Below are positions 40,602-49,862 of a DNA stretch of 61,477 bases, in pieces; position 1 is the stretch's first letter, and the number at the start of each line of letters is the position of its first letter. The stretch comes from an uncultured Collinsella sp. Its GTDB lineage: Bacteria; Actinomycetota; Coriobacteriia; Coriobacteriales; Coriobacteriaceae. A model generated the notes under the pieces. It was not told the origin of the DNA, did no database searches, and saw only the letters and a list, made by a program, of their open reading frames with translations. The stretch covers positions 1-61,477 of the forward strand of contig UQLI01000009.1 of assembly GCA_900541715.1 (NCBI GenBank), in the 5' to 3' direction. A program made the translations under genes and the position numbers.

Positions 40602-41909
40602 TCAAGCCTGAAGATGATCTTGGATAAGGTCGCAGATGGCTCGGGCGTCGTTGATGTTGATGGCTCGGGTCGCAAAGCCGGCGTCGAAGGCCTGACGCGC
40701 CAGGGCTTCGTTGCAGGCAAGGGCCAACGTGTGACCGTCGACCAGGTCGAGCGAGCTCTTGCCGCGCAGACGGTCGACACCCGAGCGCGCGACCACGATA
40801 TTGTCGAAGCCCTCGGTCTTGTAGCCCTCGATGATCACCACGTCGACATCGTTGTAGCGCGACAGCAGCTCGCGCGCGGGCATCTCGTCCTCCTCACGCG
40901 TGTCGGCGTACTCCGCCCAGCGCGTGGCGCAGATAAGGCCCACGTGCTTGGAGCCGGCCTGGTGATGGCGCCAGGTGTCCTTAGCGGGCACGTCGATATC
41001 AAAGCCGTGGTGCCCATGATGCTTGAGCGAACCCACGCGCAGACCGCGGCGGGTGAGCTCGGCGATAACCTTCTCGACGAGCGTGGTCTTGCCCGAGTTT
41101 TGGTAGCCGATAAACGCGATCGCGGGGACGGCCGGTGCCGGAGCTGCGGGCGCGATGGCGACGGGTGTGCTCGCGGGCGCGGCACCGTCAGCGGCCACGG
41201 CCTCAACGGCAGCGGCCTGACGCTCTGCGCGATCCCACACGCCCGAACGGCCGCCCTCCTTGTGCAGCAGGCGCACGTCGACGATCTCCATGCCGCGATC
41301 GACCGCCTTGCACATGTCGTAGATGGTTAGGCACGCGGCGCTCGCGCCGGTCAGGGCCTCCATCTCGATACCCGTCTTGCCCGTCACGCCGGCCGTAACC
41401 AGTACATGAAAGCCAACCTGCCCGTCCGCGCGCGCCGGCGCCCAGCCCTCGGGCACGTCCTCGACAGGCGTCCCCGCCGGAGCGATGGGCGCAATGTCGC
41501 ACTTGCTCTTGGTAATGAGCAGCGGATGGCACATGGGGATGATGTCGCTCGTGCGTTTGATGGCCATGATGCCCGCCACGCGCGCGCAGGCAAGCACGTC
41601 GCCCTTTTTGGCGCGGTCCTGCAGCACCATGGCCTGCGTCTCGGGATGCATGAGGATGGTGCCCTCGGCGATGGCGATGCGATGGGTCTCGGCCTTGTCG
41701 GACACGTCGACCATGCGTACCTCGCCCTTGGCGTCCACGTGCGTCAGCTCGTCGCGACGGGCGTCACGGGCGGGCTCGGTGGCAGCACTGGCAGTCGGCT
41801 GTGCGGACGCGTCGGCGTTACCAGCATTCGCCGCAGCCGTGCCTTTGTGGGCAGACATCGCGGCCCTGCGAGCGGCCTTGGTGGCATCGGCGTACCTGCT
41901 CTTGGCCAT
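40602..41909 (-). CDS. MoaC-MobB fusion (molybdopterin biosynthesis)
   Basis: 435 residues. An Ala-rich N-terminal extension (1-50) precedes MoaC (about 55-225), the cyclic pyranopterin monophosphate synthase: HVDAKGEVRMVDVSDK, MCHPLLI, and EMEALTGAS carry the active-site residues. A linker rich in Ala and Pro joins MobB (about 265-435), with Walker A GYQNSGKTT and DVVIIEGYK, the GTP-binding adapter for the molybdopterin dinucleotide step. ATG 41909 follows GGAGG; the longer open frame begins inside moaA. It starts 4 bp after the moaA stop, so the operon covers an early and a late cofactor step. Confidence 0.93.
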   Translation of the reverse strand: MAKSRYADATKAARRAAMSAHKGTAAANAGNADASAQPTASAATEPARDARRDELTHVDAKGEVRMVDVSDKAETHRIAIAEGTILMHPETQAMVLQDRAKKGDVLACARVAGIMAIKRTSDIIPMCHPLLITKSKCDIAPIAPAGTPVEDVPEGWAPARADGQVGFHVLVTAGVTGKTGIEMEALTGASAACLTIYDMCKAVDRGMEIVDVRLLHKEGGRSGVWDRAERQAAAVEAVAADGAAPASTPVAIAPAAPAPAVPAIAFIGYQNSGKTTLVEKVIAELTRRGLRVGSLKHHGHHGFDIDVPAKDTWRHHQAGSKHVGLICATRWAEYADTREEDEMPARELLSRYNDVDVVIIEGYKTEGFDNIVVARSGVDRLRGKSSLDLVDGHTLALACNEALARQAFDAGFATRAININDARAICDLIQDHLQA

Positions 41910-41913
41910 ATGA

Positions 41914-42969
41914 TCATCCTCCGATTTGGGACATAAATCGTTGCGTGCCCTCAATTATCGCGTGTTCCTGCGGTTTGTGGGCCACGGCATCGCGCCAAAT
42001 CGAAAGTACCTGCATATCATCACCACGGCGCAGGGCGTCGCGCACCGAATACTCGGCATCACTGAACAGGCACGGACGCACGTTGCCATCGGCCGTCAGG
42101 CGCAGACGGTTGCAATTCGCACAAAAATGGTTGGACATGGCGCTAATGAAACCGACCGTTCCCGTCGCGCCAGGAAAGTGCCAATAGCGCGCAGGGCCCG
42201 CGCCGGCAGGAGCGTCGTTGATGCCGAGCGGCTCGAGCTCGCCCAGCCCCGCCGCGGCTGCCCCGGCATTGATGCGCGCCCGCAACTCGTCACTCGGCAC
42301 GGTGTCGCTCGCGTCCCACAGCTCGGGATTGAGCGCGGGCGCGTGAGGGTCTACAGCACAATGTGAGCTCGTACGTTCGTCGCCAATGGGCATGTATTCG
42401 ATAAAGCGCAGGTGGATGGGGCGGTCGACGGTCAGCCGTGCAAGGGCCGCCACATCCTGGTTGAGTCGGCGCACCACAACGCAGTTGACCTTAACGGGTT
42501 CAAAGCCCCAAGCCAGCGCCGCGTCGATGCCAGCCATGGTCTGCTCGAGCCGACCCAGGCGCGTGATTTTTCCAAACAGCGTAGGGTCGAGTGTATCGAG
42601 CGAAATGTTGACGCGGTTAAGACCGGCGTCTTTGAGCTGCGGCGCCAACTTGGGCAGCAGGGCACCGTTGGTGGTGAGCGAGATGTCCTCGATCTGCGGA
42701 ATCGCGCGGATGTCACGAATGAGCGGAATGATACGGCGGCTGACCAGCGGCTCGCCGCCCGTCAGGCGCACGCGGCGAATGCCCTCCCCCGCCACCAAGC
42801 GCACAAAGCGGGCGATTTCCTCGGCACTGAGCAGCTCGTCGTGTGCACGGGGCGCCACGCCATCGGCCGGCATGCAATAGATGCAGCGGAAATTGCACTT
42901 GTCGGTAACGGCAATGCGCAGGTAGTTGATGTCGCGGCCAAAGCCGTCATGTTGCACGTGCCCGTCCAC
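41914..42969 (-). CDS. moaA: GTP 3',8-cyclase
   Basis: 351 residues, radical SAM enzyme starting molybdenum cofactor synthesis from GTP. N-terminal cluster motif CNFRCIYC (C-x3-C-x2-C, about residues 25-32), SAM-binding LTGGEPLVSR, and the second cluster FCANCNRLRL plus a later Cys (CLFS) in the C-terminal domain. Start is GTG 42969 behind GGGAGGG; an internal ATG is not preferred. First gene of a two-gene operon with moaC-mobB. Confidence 0.95.
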   Translation of the reverse strand: MDGHVQHDGFGRDINYLRIAVTDKCNFRCIYCMPADGVAPRAHDELLSAEEIARFVRLVAGEGIRRVRLTGGEPLVSRRIIPLIRDIRAIPQIEDISLTTNGALLPKLAPQLKDAGLNRVNISLDTLDPTLFGKITRLGRLEQTMAGIDAALAWGFEPVKVNCVVVRRLNQDVAALARLTVDRPIHLRFIEYMPIGDERTSSHCAVDPHAPALNPELWDASDTVPSDELRARINAGAAAAGLGELEPLGINDAPAGAGPARYWHFPGATGTVGFISAMSNHFCANCNRLRLTADGNVRPCLFSDAEYSVRDALRRGDDMQVLSIWRDAVAHKPQEHAIIEGTQRFMSQIGG

Positions 42970-43104
42970 GCGGCCCTCCCCTCACGCGGCGTTTTATTCT
43001 TCGGAAAACATAATACCCCACGAGAGAATTATGCCGACACCCGTACGACAGGACAGGTCGCTTCGAGCAAGACCGGCTTCCCAAGCCCATCCTCAGCATA
43101 CAAA

Positions 43105-43163
43105 CCATCACAACATTCGATGCTTTTCCCGTTTTTGGCGATAAACGTCGAATGTTGTGATGG
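43105..43163. repeat. CATCACAACATTCGA-family hairpin, copy 3
   Basis: Outer arms CCATCACAACATTCGA / TCGAATGTTGTGATGG (16 bp, perfect) with loop TGCTTTTCC..GGCGATAAACG. Lies between the moaA promoter side and the stop of the 43205 gene. Confidence 0.85.
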
Positions 43164-43204
43164 CTTGCCTGCCCACGGCACCCCGTAGAAGGACCAAAAC
43201 GCCC

Positions 43205-44242
43205 CTAAAGGCCGCCGTCCCAGTGTCGAATCACGAATTCTCGCAGGTCGTTTTGACGTTTCTGGAACGCTTCGCTTCGGTCGCACTTAAGGCCCATAGC
43301 GAGCGCGATAGCGTTCATCGCCCGGTGCAATTGCAGCTGGTGGGCAAACTGAGTCCCGGTGAGGACGATCATCCTAAAGCCCAGCGCGCTCAGCACGGCC
43401 ATACGCTCCGCATCCGACGCGCTGCGCTGTTTATCAAGATGGTCCGAGCCGTTGTATTCAATCCCTGTACCGCTCGCAGGCGCATATACGTCGATCTCGA
43501 AATACCCGGCCTTTGCGAGATACTTGAACTCGTTGGGAACATCGACCCGATGGTTGAGCTCGATCTTGGCATATCCCAGCCCTCCCTGGGAACGTTTCGC
43601 GACGACCATGATTGCGGTGGCCGTCTCCATGGGCGATCGCGCGCCATCGTGCACGCGCTTGAGCACGGCGGCCGCGCGTTTCACGCCTCGACGCGAAGGA
43701 TTCTGCTCGCAAAAAGCACGCAGGTCGGCGACGGCATATCGCTGCGAGGCCTCGACATAATCATCGCTCGACAGATGGTTAAGGTGATACCGAGCACACA
43801 CTTCAAATCCGTACTCAAGCTGCTCGAGCTCGCTCATCCACGAGCCCGCCTGGACAAGGCATATGGCCTCATCAACCACCAGAAGACCCTCTGTCACCTC
43901 GATAAGATGATCCGAAGGTATGGGCGCCCCAAACACATGGCGTCGGAGACCCGCCGGCCGAGAGCGTTCAAAATCGAAGCTAACCAGCGTATCAATACGG
44001 CCGAGTTCCTCTTGAGGAATACCAAGTGAGACCAGATAGTCGGCGACAATCTCGACCGCTGCAGATATCCTCAATCCCTTGGCATCGAGCCCCAATTTGG
44101 GGAGGCTCGCAGTCGGCTCCACCTCGCCAGCAAATGAGCCTTCGTCGTATAGGCTGCTTGCCCGTGAGAGCGGCTCTAACGGGCGCGCCGCGTTGTGGTA
44201 CAGCCAGGCAGTCTTATGGGACAGGACGATCGGCAAGTCCAT
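43205..44242 (-). CDS. Unknown protein with endonuclease-like C terminus
   Basis: 345 residues. The C-terminal third has FEIDVYAP..GIEYNGSDHLDKQRSA..DAERMAVLSALGFRMIVLT, the D-x(n)-E-x-N strand arrangement of VSR/DUF559-type PD-(D/E)xK nucleases. The N terminus (ELMDLPIVLSHKTAWLYHN) resembles AbiEi-like winged-helix starts. ATG 44242 has GGAG 5 bp upstream; a longer frame to 44353 does not. It could be a DNA-damage or defence protein, or a regulator; no partner gene adjoins. Confidence 0.6.
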   Translation of the reverse strand: MDLPIVLSHKTAWLYHNAARPLEPLSRASSLYDEGSFAGEVEPTASLPKLGLDAKGLRISAAVEIVADYLVSLGIPQEELGRIDTLVSFDFERSRPAGLRRHVFGAPIPSDHLIEVTEGLLVVDEAICLVQAGSWMSELEQLEYGFEVCARYHLNHLSSDDYVEASQRYAVADLRAFCEQNPSRRGVKRAAAVLKRVHDGARSPMETATAIMVVAKRSQGGLGYAKIELNHRVDVPNEFKYLAKAGYFEIDVYAPASGTGIEYNGSDHLDKQRSASDAERMAVLSALGFRMIVLTGTQFAHQLQLHRAMNAIALAMGLKCDRSEAFQKRQNDLREFVIRHWDGGL

Positions 44243-44342
44243 GAGCTCTCCAATGGGTCGGATAACCAACCTTATTCCCCTGCTCACGGATTCGCACACT
44301 TCCACGTACAAGAAAGCATTCCACCCGTACGAGCGACAGAAA

Positions 44343-44405
44343 AACCGTCCCAAAAATCGATGCTTTTCTTCAATATCGAGAAAAACATCGATAATTGGGA
44401 CGGTT
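44343..44405. repeat. Intergenic hairpin related to the CATCACAACATTCGA family
   Basis: AACCGTCCCA pairs with TGGGACGGTT; the inner TCGATGCTTTTC..GAGAAAAACATCGA resembles the loop of the family copies at 38868 and 43105 although the outer arms differ. Lies between the ABC exporter stop and the 44242 gene. Confidence 0.65.
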
Positions 44406-44455
44406 TAGGGCGAGGTGAGAGGTCGGAGGGCCAGAGCAAGCCGCACTCCGACGGG

Positions 44456-46354
44456 TTAATCCAGCTCTTTTAAGCCATGCGCTAGCTGCCAGTACTCGCC
44501 GCGCTGGGCGAGCAATTCCTCGTGGGTGCCGCGCTCGATGATGCGGCCATGTTCGAGGACCATGATGGCGTCGGCGTCGCGGACGGTGGACAGGCGGTGC
44601 GCAATCATAAATGTGGTGCGGCCGCGCATGATGCGGTCCATGCCGCGCTCGATGAGCTTTTCGGTGCGCGTGTCGATGGAGCTTGTTGCCTCGTCCAGGA
44701 TAAGCACCGGCGGGTCGGCCACGGCCACGCGCGCGATGGCGAGCAGCTGGCGCTGGCCCTGAGACAAGTTGGCGCCATCGGCCGTGACCGGTGTGTCGTA
44801 GCCTTGCGGCAGGCGACGGATAAACGAGTCGGCGCAGGCGGCCTCGGCGGCGGCACGCACCTCCTCGTCGGTCGCGTCGAGCTTGCCAAAGCGGATGTTC
44901 TGCGCAATGGTGCCGCTAAACAGGTGCGTATCCTGCAGCACAATGCCGAGCGACCCGCGCAAGCTGGCCTTGGCGATATGCTTGACGTCGATGCCGTCGT
45001 ACGTAATCTCGCCGTCATCGACCTCATAGAAGCGGTTGATGAGGTTAGTGATGGTCGTCTTTCCGGCGCCCGTCGAGCCAACAAAGGCGATCTTTTGCCC
45101 CGGCTTGGCGAACAGGTTGAGATCCGTGAGCACGCGGGTGCCCGGCACGTAAGAAAAGTCCACGGCATGGAAGCGCACGTCGCCGGCGAGCGGGACCAGA
45201 CCGGTAACAAGCTCGGTACCGTCGGCTGCCACCGCACGACCCGATTCACCAACGGCGGCCACATCGTGCAGATGTCCATACGTGCCCACACCCTGGCCCT
45301 CGGGAATCTTCCACGCCCACGCGGCGTCGCCCGTCTGCACCAGCTCCACGCAGCCCTCGTCCACCTCGGGCTTAAGGTCCATGGCGGCAAACAGGCGCTC
45401 GGCACCGGCCAGCGCGTTGAGTAAGAAGTTGCCCAGCTGCGTAAACTGGTTGATGGGCATGGCCGCCTGGCGCACAAAGACCAGGTAGCTCGCGAGTGCA
45501 CCCACGTCGGCAAGTCCCTTGATGCAGAGCATGCCGCCCGCCACGGCGACGATGGCGTAGTTGACGTAGCCGATCACCACGGTCATGGGCACCATCGAGT
45601 TGGCGTAGGCCTGCGCGGCGCCACCGGTGCGGCGCAGCTCCTGGTTGCGCGCGTCAAAACCTGCCACGTTGGCCTGCTCGTGGTTGAAGACCTTGATGAC
45701 CTTTTGGCCCGAGACCATCTCCTCGACATATCCATCCAAGTCGCCGAGCGATGCCTGCTGGGCGGCAAAAAAGCGCTTGGAGCGGATACCCGAGTAGCGC
45801 GCGTACAGCACGATGGCCGCGTCGCACACGAGCGTGATAATCGTGAGCTGCCAGTTGAGGATGATGAGCATGGCCGTGGTGCCGATCACCTGAATGCTCG
45901 CCTGAATCACGTTGGCAAAGCTGTTGTTGAGCGCCTCGGAGACGGTGTCGACGTCGTTGGTGAAAAAGCTCATGATGTCGCCCAAGCGCGTACTGTCGAA
46001 ATAGCTGAGCGGCAGCGTCTGAATGTGCGCGAACAGGTCGCGACGGATGTCGGACACCACGCGTTGGGCCGCGCGCACCATGATCTGCGAGTAGCCTAGG
46101 GCCGAGAGCACGCCCGCGGCGTAGATGATCGCCGTTACGATGACCTGCTTGGTGAGCAGCTCCTCACCGCCCGTGGCCAGGCCGTTGACGATGGGGCGCA
46201 CCATGTAGGTGCCGGCGAGGCTCGCGATGGCCGCGACGGAGGCAAGCATACCCACCGCCAGCAGCGAGAACTTGGCATGGCCCATGTAAGAGAGCAAACG
46301 GCGCACAGTGCGCTTGAGGTCGGCCGGGCGCGCTTGGGCTGCGGTCTTAGGCAT
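44456..46354 (-). CDS. ABC exporter half-transporter, canonical ATP site
   Basis: 632 residues: six-helix exporter domain (about 20-320) then nucleotide-binding domain. Walker A GSTGAGKTT, signature LSQGQRQ, Walker B LILDEATSSID with the catalytic Glu, and a switch His. About 40 extra residues (TGDAAWAWKIPEGQGVGTYG...) precede the ATPase domain. ATG 46354 overlaps the partner stop by 8 bp and follows AAGGGGG. With the 46347 gene it makes a heterodimeric multidrug-type exporter such as LmrCD/BmrCD. Confidence 0.9.
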   Translation of the reverse strand: MPKTAAQARPADLKRTVRRLLSYMGHAKFSLLAVGMLASVAAIASLAGTYMVRPIVNGLATGGEELLTKQVIVTAIIYAAGVLSALGYSQIMVRAAQRVVSDIRRDLFAHIQTLPLSYFDSTRLGDIMSFFTNDVDTVSEALNNSFANVIQASIQVIGTTAMLIILNWQLTIITLVCDAAIVLYARYSGIRSKRFFAAQQASLGDLDGYVEEMVSGQKVIKVFNHEQANVAGFDARNQELRRTGGAAQAYANSMVPMTVVIGYVNYAIVAVAGGMLCIKGLADVGALASYLVFVRQAAMPINQFTQLGNFLLNALAGAERLFAAMDLKPEVDEGCVELVQTGDAAWAWKIPEGQGVGTYGHLHDVAAVGESGRAVAADGTELVTGLVPLAGDVRFHAVDFSYVPGTRVLTDLNLFAKPGQKIAFVGSTGAGKTTITNLINRFYEVDDGEITYDGIDVKHIAKASLRGSLGIVLQDTHLFSGTIAQNIRFGKLDATDEEVRAAAEAACADSFIRRLPQGYDTPVTADGANLSQGQRQLLAIARVAVADPPVLILDEATSSIDTRTEKLIERGMDRIMRGRTTFMIAHRLSTVRDADAIMVLEHGRIIERGTHEELLAQRGEYWQLAHGLKELD

Positions 46355-48176
46355 GGCGCTCGCCCCCTTCCAAGGGTAATCTGCTGGGGACGGAGGAAAA
46401 CGGATTATTCGCGCAGCCATCGTCGCTGCCGTCGCCGGCGTCTACGTTCCCCGCAAACTCCATCTGCGAGGCGTAAATCTCCTGGTAGATGTTGTCGCCC
46501 GCTAGCAGTTCCTCGTGCGTGCCCACGCCGTGGACACGACCGTCGTCCAGCACCACAATGCGATCGGCATCCATAACGCTCGCGATGCGCTGGGCGATGA
46601 TGAGCACGGTCGTATCGGGGATCCGAGCGATGTGCTCGCGAATCTTAGCGTCGGTCGCCATATCGACCGCGCTGGTGGAGTCATCAAAAATGAGCACGCG
46701 CGGATGCTTGAGCAGCGTGCGCGCGATGCACAGACGTTGCTTCTGACCACCCGAGACACCGGCGCCGCCTTGGCCCAACTCGCCGTCCAGCCCGCCGATG
46801 CGATCAAGGAACTCGTCCACGCACGCTGCGCGGCAAGCCGCGAGGAGCTCATCGTCCGACGCCTGCGGATTGCCCCACTGCAGGTTCTCGCGCACGGTGC
46901 CCGTGAACAACACGTTCTTTTGCAGCACAATGCCCACGGCGTCGCGCAAGGCGACCAGGTCGTAGTCGCGCACGTCGTGTCCGCCCACAAGTACGACGCC
47001 CTCGGTGGCGTCGTACAGACGCGCAATCAGCTGCACAATCGAGCTCTTACCCGAGCCCGTGCCGCCGAGGATGCCCACCGTCGAGCCGCTCTCGACGCGA
47101 AGGTCGATATGCTCGAGCACATCCTCGGCTGCATCCGCGCGGTATTTAAAGGAAACGTCGCGAAACTCGACACTGCCGTCCGCTGGCGCCGCAGTCGCGA
47201 GGTCTCCCGCAGGGTTGGCGATAAAGGGCTCCTCATCGAGCACCCCTGCGATACGGCCCACACTCGTGAGAGCGCGCGTGAGCAGCAAAAACACGTTGGA
47301 AATCATCATGAGCGAGTTCATGATCAGCAGCACGTAGCTCATAAAGCCCGTGAGAGAGCCCACGCCCAGCTTGCCGGCGAGAATCATGCGGCCGCCAATC
47401 CACAGGATGGAGAGCGCAGCCACGTACATCGACAGCTGAAACACCGGCAGGTTGAGCACGGCGGTGCCGAAGGTCTTGGTCGCCGTGCCGGCGAGCTCGG
47501 TATTGACGGTGTCAAACTTGTCGCACTCGTGCTCGGCGCGCACGTAAGCCTTCACGGCGCGCACGGCGGTAAGGTCCTCTTGCACCACGCCGTTAAGGTG
47601 GTCCATCGAGGTCTGGAGTTGGCGGTAGAGCGGACTGACGCGATAGGTGATGACACCCAGCACGATTGCCAGCACGGGCAAGATGATCGCAAAGACGGTG
47701 GCGAGCGGGCGCGACAGCATCAGCGCGTAGATAAGGCCGACGATAAGCGTCACCGGGCCGCGCACCATAGGGCGAAAGCCGTTGCTCACAGCATTTTGGA
47801 TAACGGTGATGTCCGTGGTCATGCGAGTGACGAGCGAGCTGGCGTCGTAGTTGTCCAGGTTACCAAAAGCGAGCGTCTGAATCTTTTTGTACTCGGCCTC
47901 GCGCAGGTTAGCGCCTAGGCCCGAGGCAACGCGGGCGGACGTGTGTGCATAACCCAAGCCCAGTACCAGCGAAAGCGCAGCGCACACCAACATGTACGCG
48001 CCCTGCAGCAGCATGTAGTTGATATCACCCGCAGGCACGCCCACATCGATGATGTTGGCCATGATGACCGGGATAAACAGCTCGAGCACCGTCTCGACCG
48101 ACACAAAGAACACGCCGAGAATGGCATCGCGACGGTATGCCCCTAGATAAGAAAACAGTATTTTGAGATTGCGCAC
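46347..48176 (-). CDS. ABC exporter half-transporter, degenerate ATP site
   Basis: 609 residues: exporter membrane domain (about 15-310), ATPase domain with Walker A GGTGSGKSS and signature SGGQKQR, but Walker B LIFDDSTSAVD with Asp where catalytic Glu is expected, as in the degenerate half of LmrC/BmrC-type heterodimers. GTG 48176 is the start; the upstream GGGGG is a weak ribosome site. It is the first gene of the pair and divergent from the MATE exporter. Substrate not known. Confidence 0.9.
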   Translation of the reverse strand: MRNLKILFSYLGAYRRDAILGVFFVSVETVLELFIPVIMANIIDVGVPAGDINYMLLQGAYMLVCAALSLVLGLGYAHTSARVASGLGANLREAEYKKIQTLAFGNLDNYDASSLVTRMTTDITVIQNAVSNGFRPMVRGPVTLIVGLIYALMLSRPLATVFAIILPVLAIVLGVITYRVSPLYRQLQTSMDHLNGVVQEDLTAVRAVKAYVRAEHECDKFDTVNTELAGTATKTFGTAVLNLPVFQLSMYVAALSILWIGGRMILAGKLGVGSLTGFMSYVLLIMNSLMMISNVFLLLTRALTSVGRIAGVLDEEPFIANPAGDLATAAPADGSVEFRDVSFKYRADAAEDVLEHIDLRVESGSTVGILGGTGSGKSSIVQLIARLYDATEGVVLVGGHDVRDYDLVALRDAVGIVLQKNVLFTGTVRENLQWGNPQASDDELLAACRAACVDEFLDRIGGLDGELGQGGAGVSGGQKQRLCIARTLLKHPRVLIFDDSTSAVDMATDAKIREHIARIPDTTVLIIAQRIASVMDADRIVVLDDGRVHGVGTHEELLAGDNIYQEIYASQMEFAGNVDAGDGSDDGCANNPFSSVPSRLPLEGGERHA

Positions 48177-48364
48177 GCAGGTTCAACCCCCATCAAACGT
48201 TGTTCGCAAACGCACGTATTATTGCGCGCCGAATAATGGTGTCAAGTATTCCGAAATCGTTTTCTGCAAGGTTAACGCCGGCGGCGAGTTCTCGTGACGT
48301 GTGTCCATATTCACTCGGAATAATGGTGCGCGTGACTTTTTTCGCCCGGCACCCAACACAAACC

Positions 48365-48408
48365 TTGACTCTACAATCGTTGTAGGGTTTTCACTACACT
48401 GGTACATA
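48365..48408 (+). promoter_or_regulatory. MerR-type operator-promoter of the MATE gene
   Basis: TTGACT (48365-48370) is followed by a perfect dyad CTACAATCGTTGTAG (48371-48385) and a 19-bp-spaced TTCACT (48390-48395), the over-long spacer typical of MerR-family promoters. An alternative reading is TTGTAG-17 bp-TACATA (48380-48408). The regulator encoded at 49863 is the obvious ligand sensor. Confidence 0.65.
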
Positions 48409-48438
48409 AACAAACCCAGTCAGAAAGTGCCCCCGCTC

Positions 48439-49785
48439 ATGGAACACGACCTCACACGCGGCAATGTCCTTAAGACCATCGCGGTCTTTGCCCTGCCCTA
48501 TATGCTCTCGTACTTTTTGCAGATGCTCTACGGCATGGCCGACCTGTATATGATGGGGCAGTTTAGCGGCGCCGCCGGCATCACCGCTGTGGGCAATGGC
48601 GCGCAGACGCTCTATATCATTACCGTGACGCTCGTGGGCCTGGCCATGGGAACGACGGTCATCGTCGGCCACGCCGTGGGCTCGCGCCGCTTCGACCGCG
48701 CCGAGACCGCCATCGGCAATACCATCACGCTGTTTATGGGCGTCTCGGTAGTACTGGCCGTCATCTTGTTTGCACTTTGCCCGCAGGTTGTGGCGCTCAT
48801 TGGCACGCCGCCCGAGGCGGTCGAAGGCACCGCCGCCTACCTGCGTATCTGCTTTGTCGGCATTCCGTTTATCGCCGCATACAACATTCTCTCGGCCATC
48901 TTTCGCGGGCTGGGCGATTCGCGCTCGCCTATGTACGTGATTGGCGTGGCATGCATCATCAACATCGCGCTCGACTTTCTATTTATCGGCCACATGGGGC
49001 TCGGCCCCGTGGGCGCGGCGCTCGGCACAGTGACCGCCCAGACGGCCAGCGTTGCCCTCGCGCTCGTGTGGCTCAAGAGCCGCCGCACGAACATCCACGT
49101 TAAGCGCAGCGACCTGCGCCCCCAGCCCGAGGTGCTCGGCAGCATTCTTAAGATCGGCGTGCCTGTGGCTGTACAGGACGGCTGCATCCAGGTGGCGTTT
49201 ATGTTTATCACCGTCATCGCCAACCACCGAGGGCTCGTCGACGCCGCCGCCGTAGGCCTGGTCGAGAAGATGATCAGCTTTTTGTTCATTGTTCCGAGTT
49301 CCATGGGCGCCACCGTCAGCGCGCTCACGGCGCAAAACGCCGGTGCAGGAAAGGGCGGTCGTGCGCGTCAGGTACTCAAGGATGCCATGACGATCTCGGT
49401 GGTGTACGGCTGTCTGATCACGATGCTGATGTGGCTGGTGGCGCCGGCGTTTATCGGCTTTTTTGCCAAGGACCCCGCGGTGGTCGCGGCCGGTACCGGC
49501 TATATGCACAGTTATATTTTCGACGCAATCTTTGCCGGCATCCACATTTGCTTTAGCGGCTTTTTCGCTGCATACGGCAAGAGCTACATCGGCTTTGCGC
49601 ACAACGTGCTGGCCGTGGCGCTCATTCGCGTACCCGGCGCGTGGCTGCTGTCGAACGCCTATTCCGACACGCTGTTTCCCATGGGCATCGCTTCGCCGTG
49701 CGGATCGATTTTGTCGGCAGTCATCTGTGTTGTCGCGTTTACCGTGCTTAACCGGCGCGGAGCTTTTGACAAGTTGGTAGCGTAG
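48439..49785 (+). CDS. MATE-family multidrug/toxin efflux transporter
   Basis: 448 residues, about 12 membrane helices in two related halves (MATE/NorM-like, DinF-type): ALPYMLSYFLQMLYGMADLYMMGQFSG near the N terminus, a Pro/Gly-rich second half. ATG 48439 is chosen because the protein starts MEHDLTRG like its relatives; the ribosome site AGAAAG is weak. The preceding 262-bp divergent region contains a MerR-type operator and an 11-bp direct repeat (GAATAATGGTG at 48231 and 48318). Probably induced by its own substrate through the MerR protein downstream. Confidence 0.92.
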   Translation: MEHDLTRGNVLKTIAVFALPYMLSYFLQMLYGMADLYMMGQFSGAAGITAVGNGAQTLYIITVTLVGLAMGTTVIVGHAVGSRRFDRAETAIGNTITLFMGVSVVLAVILFALCPQVVALIGTPPEAVEGTAAYLRICFVGIPFIAAYNILSAIFRGLGDSRSPMYVIGVACIINIALDFLFIGHMGLGPVGAALGTVTAQTASVALALVWLKSRRTNIHVKRSDLRPQPEVLGSILKIGVPVAVQDGCIQVAFMFITVIANHRGLVDAAAVGLVEKMISFLFIVPSSMGATVSALTAQNAGAGKGGRARQVLKDAMTISVVYGCLITMLMWLVAPAFIGFFAKDPAVVAAGTGYMHSYIFDAIFAGIHICFSGFFAAYGKSYIGFAHNVLAVALIRVPGAWLLSNAYSDTLFPMGIASPCGSILSAVICVVAFTVLNRRGAFDKLVA

Positions 49786-49862
49786 CGGATCGTTTGTGTC
49801 ATACGACGGCCGCGCCGCACGACCTCGGCGCCCCTTCCCCGCCCATTGAAAGGAGCAGTCCC

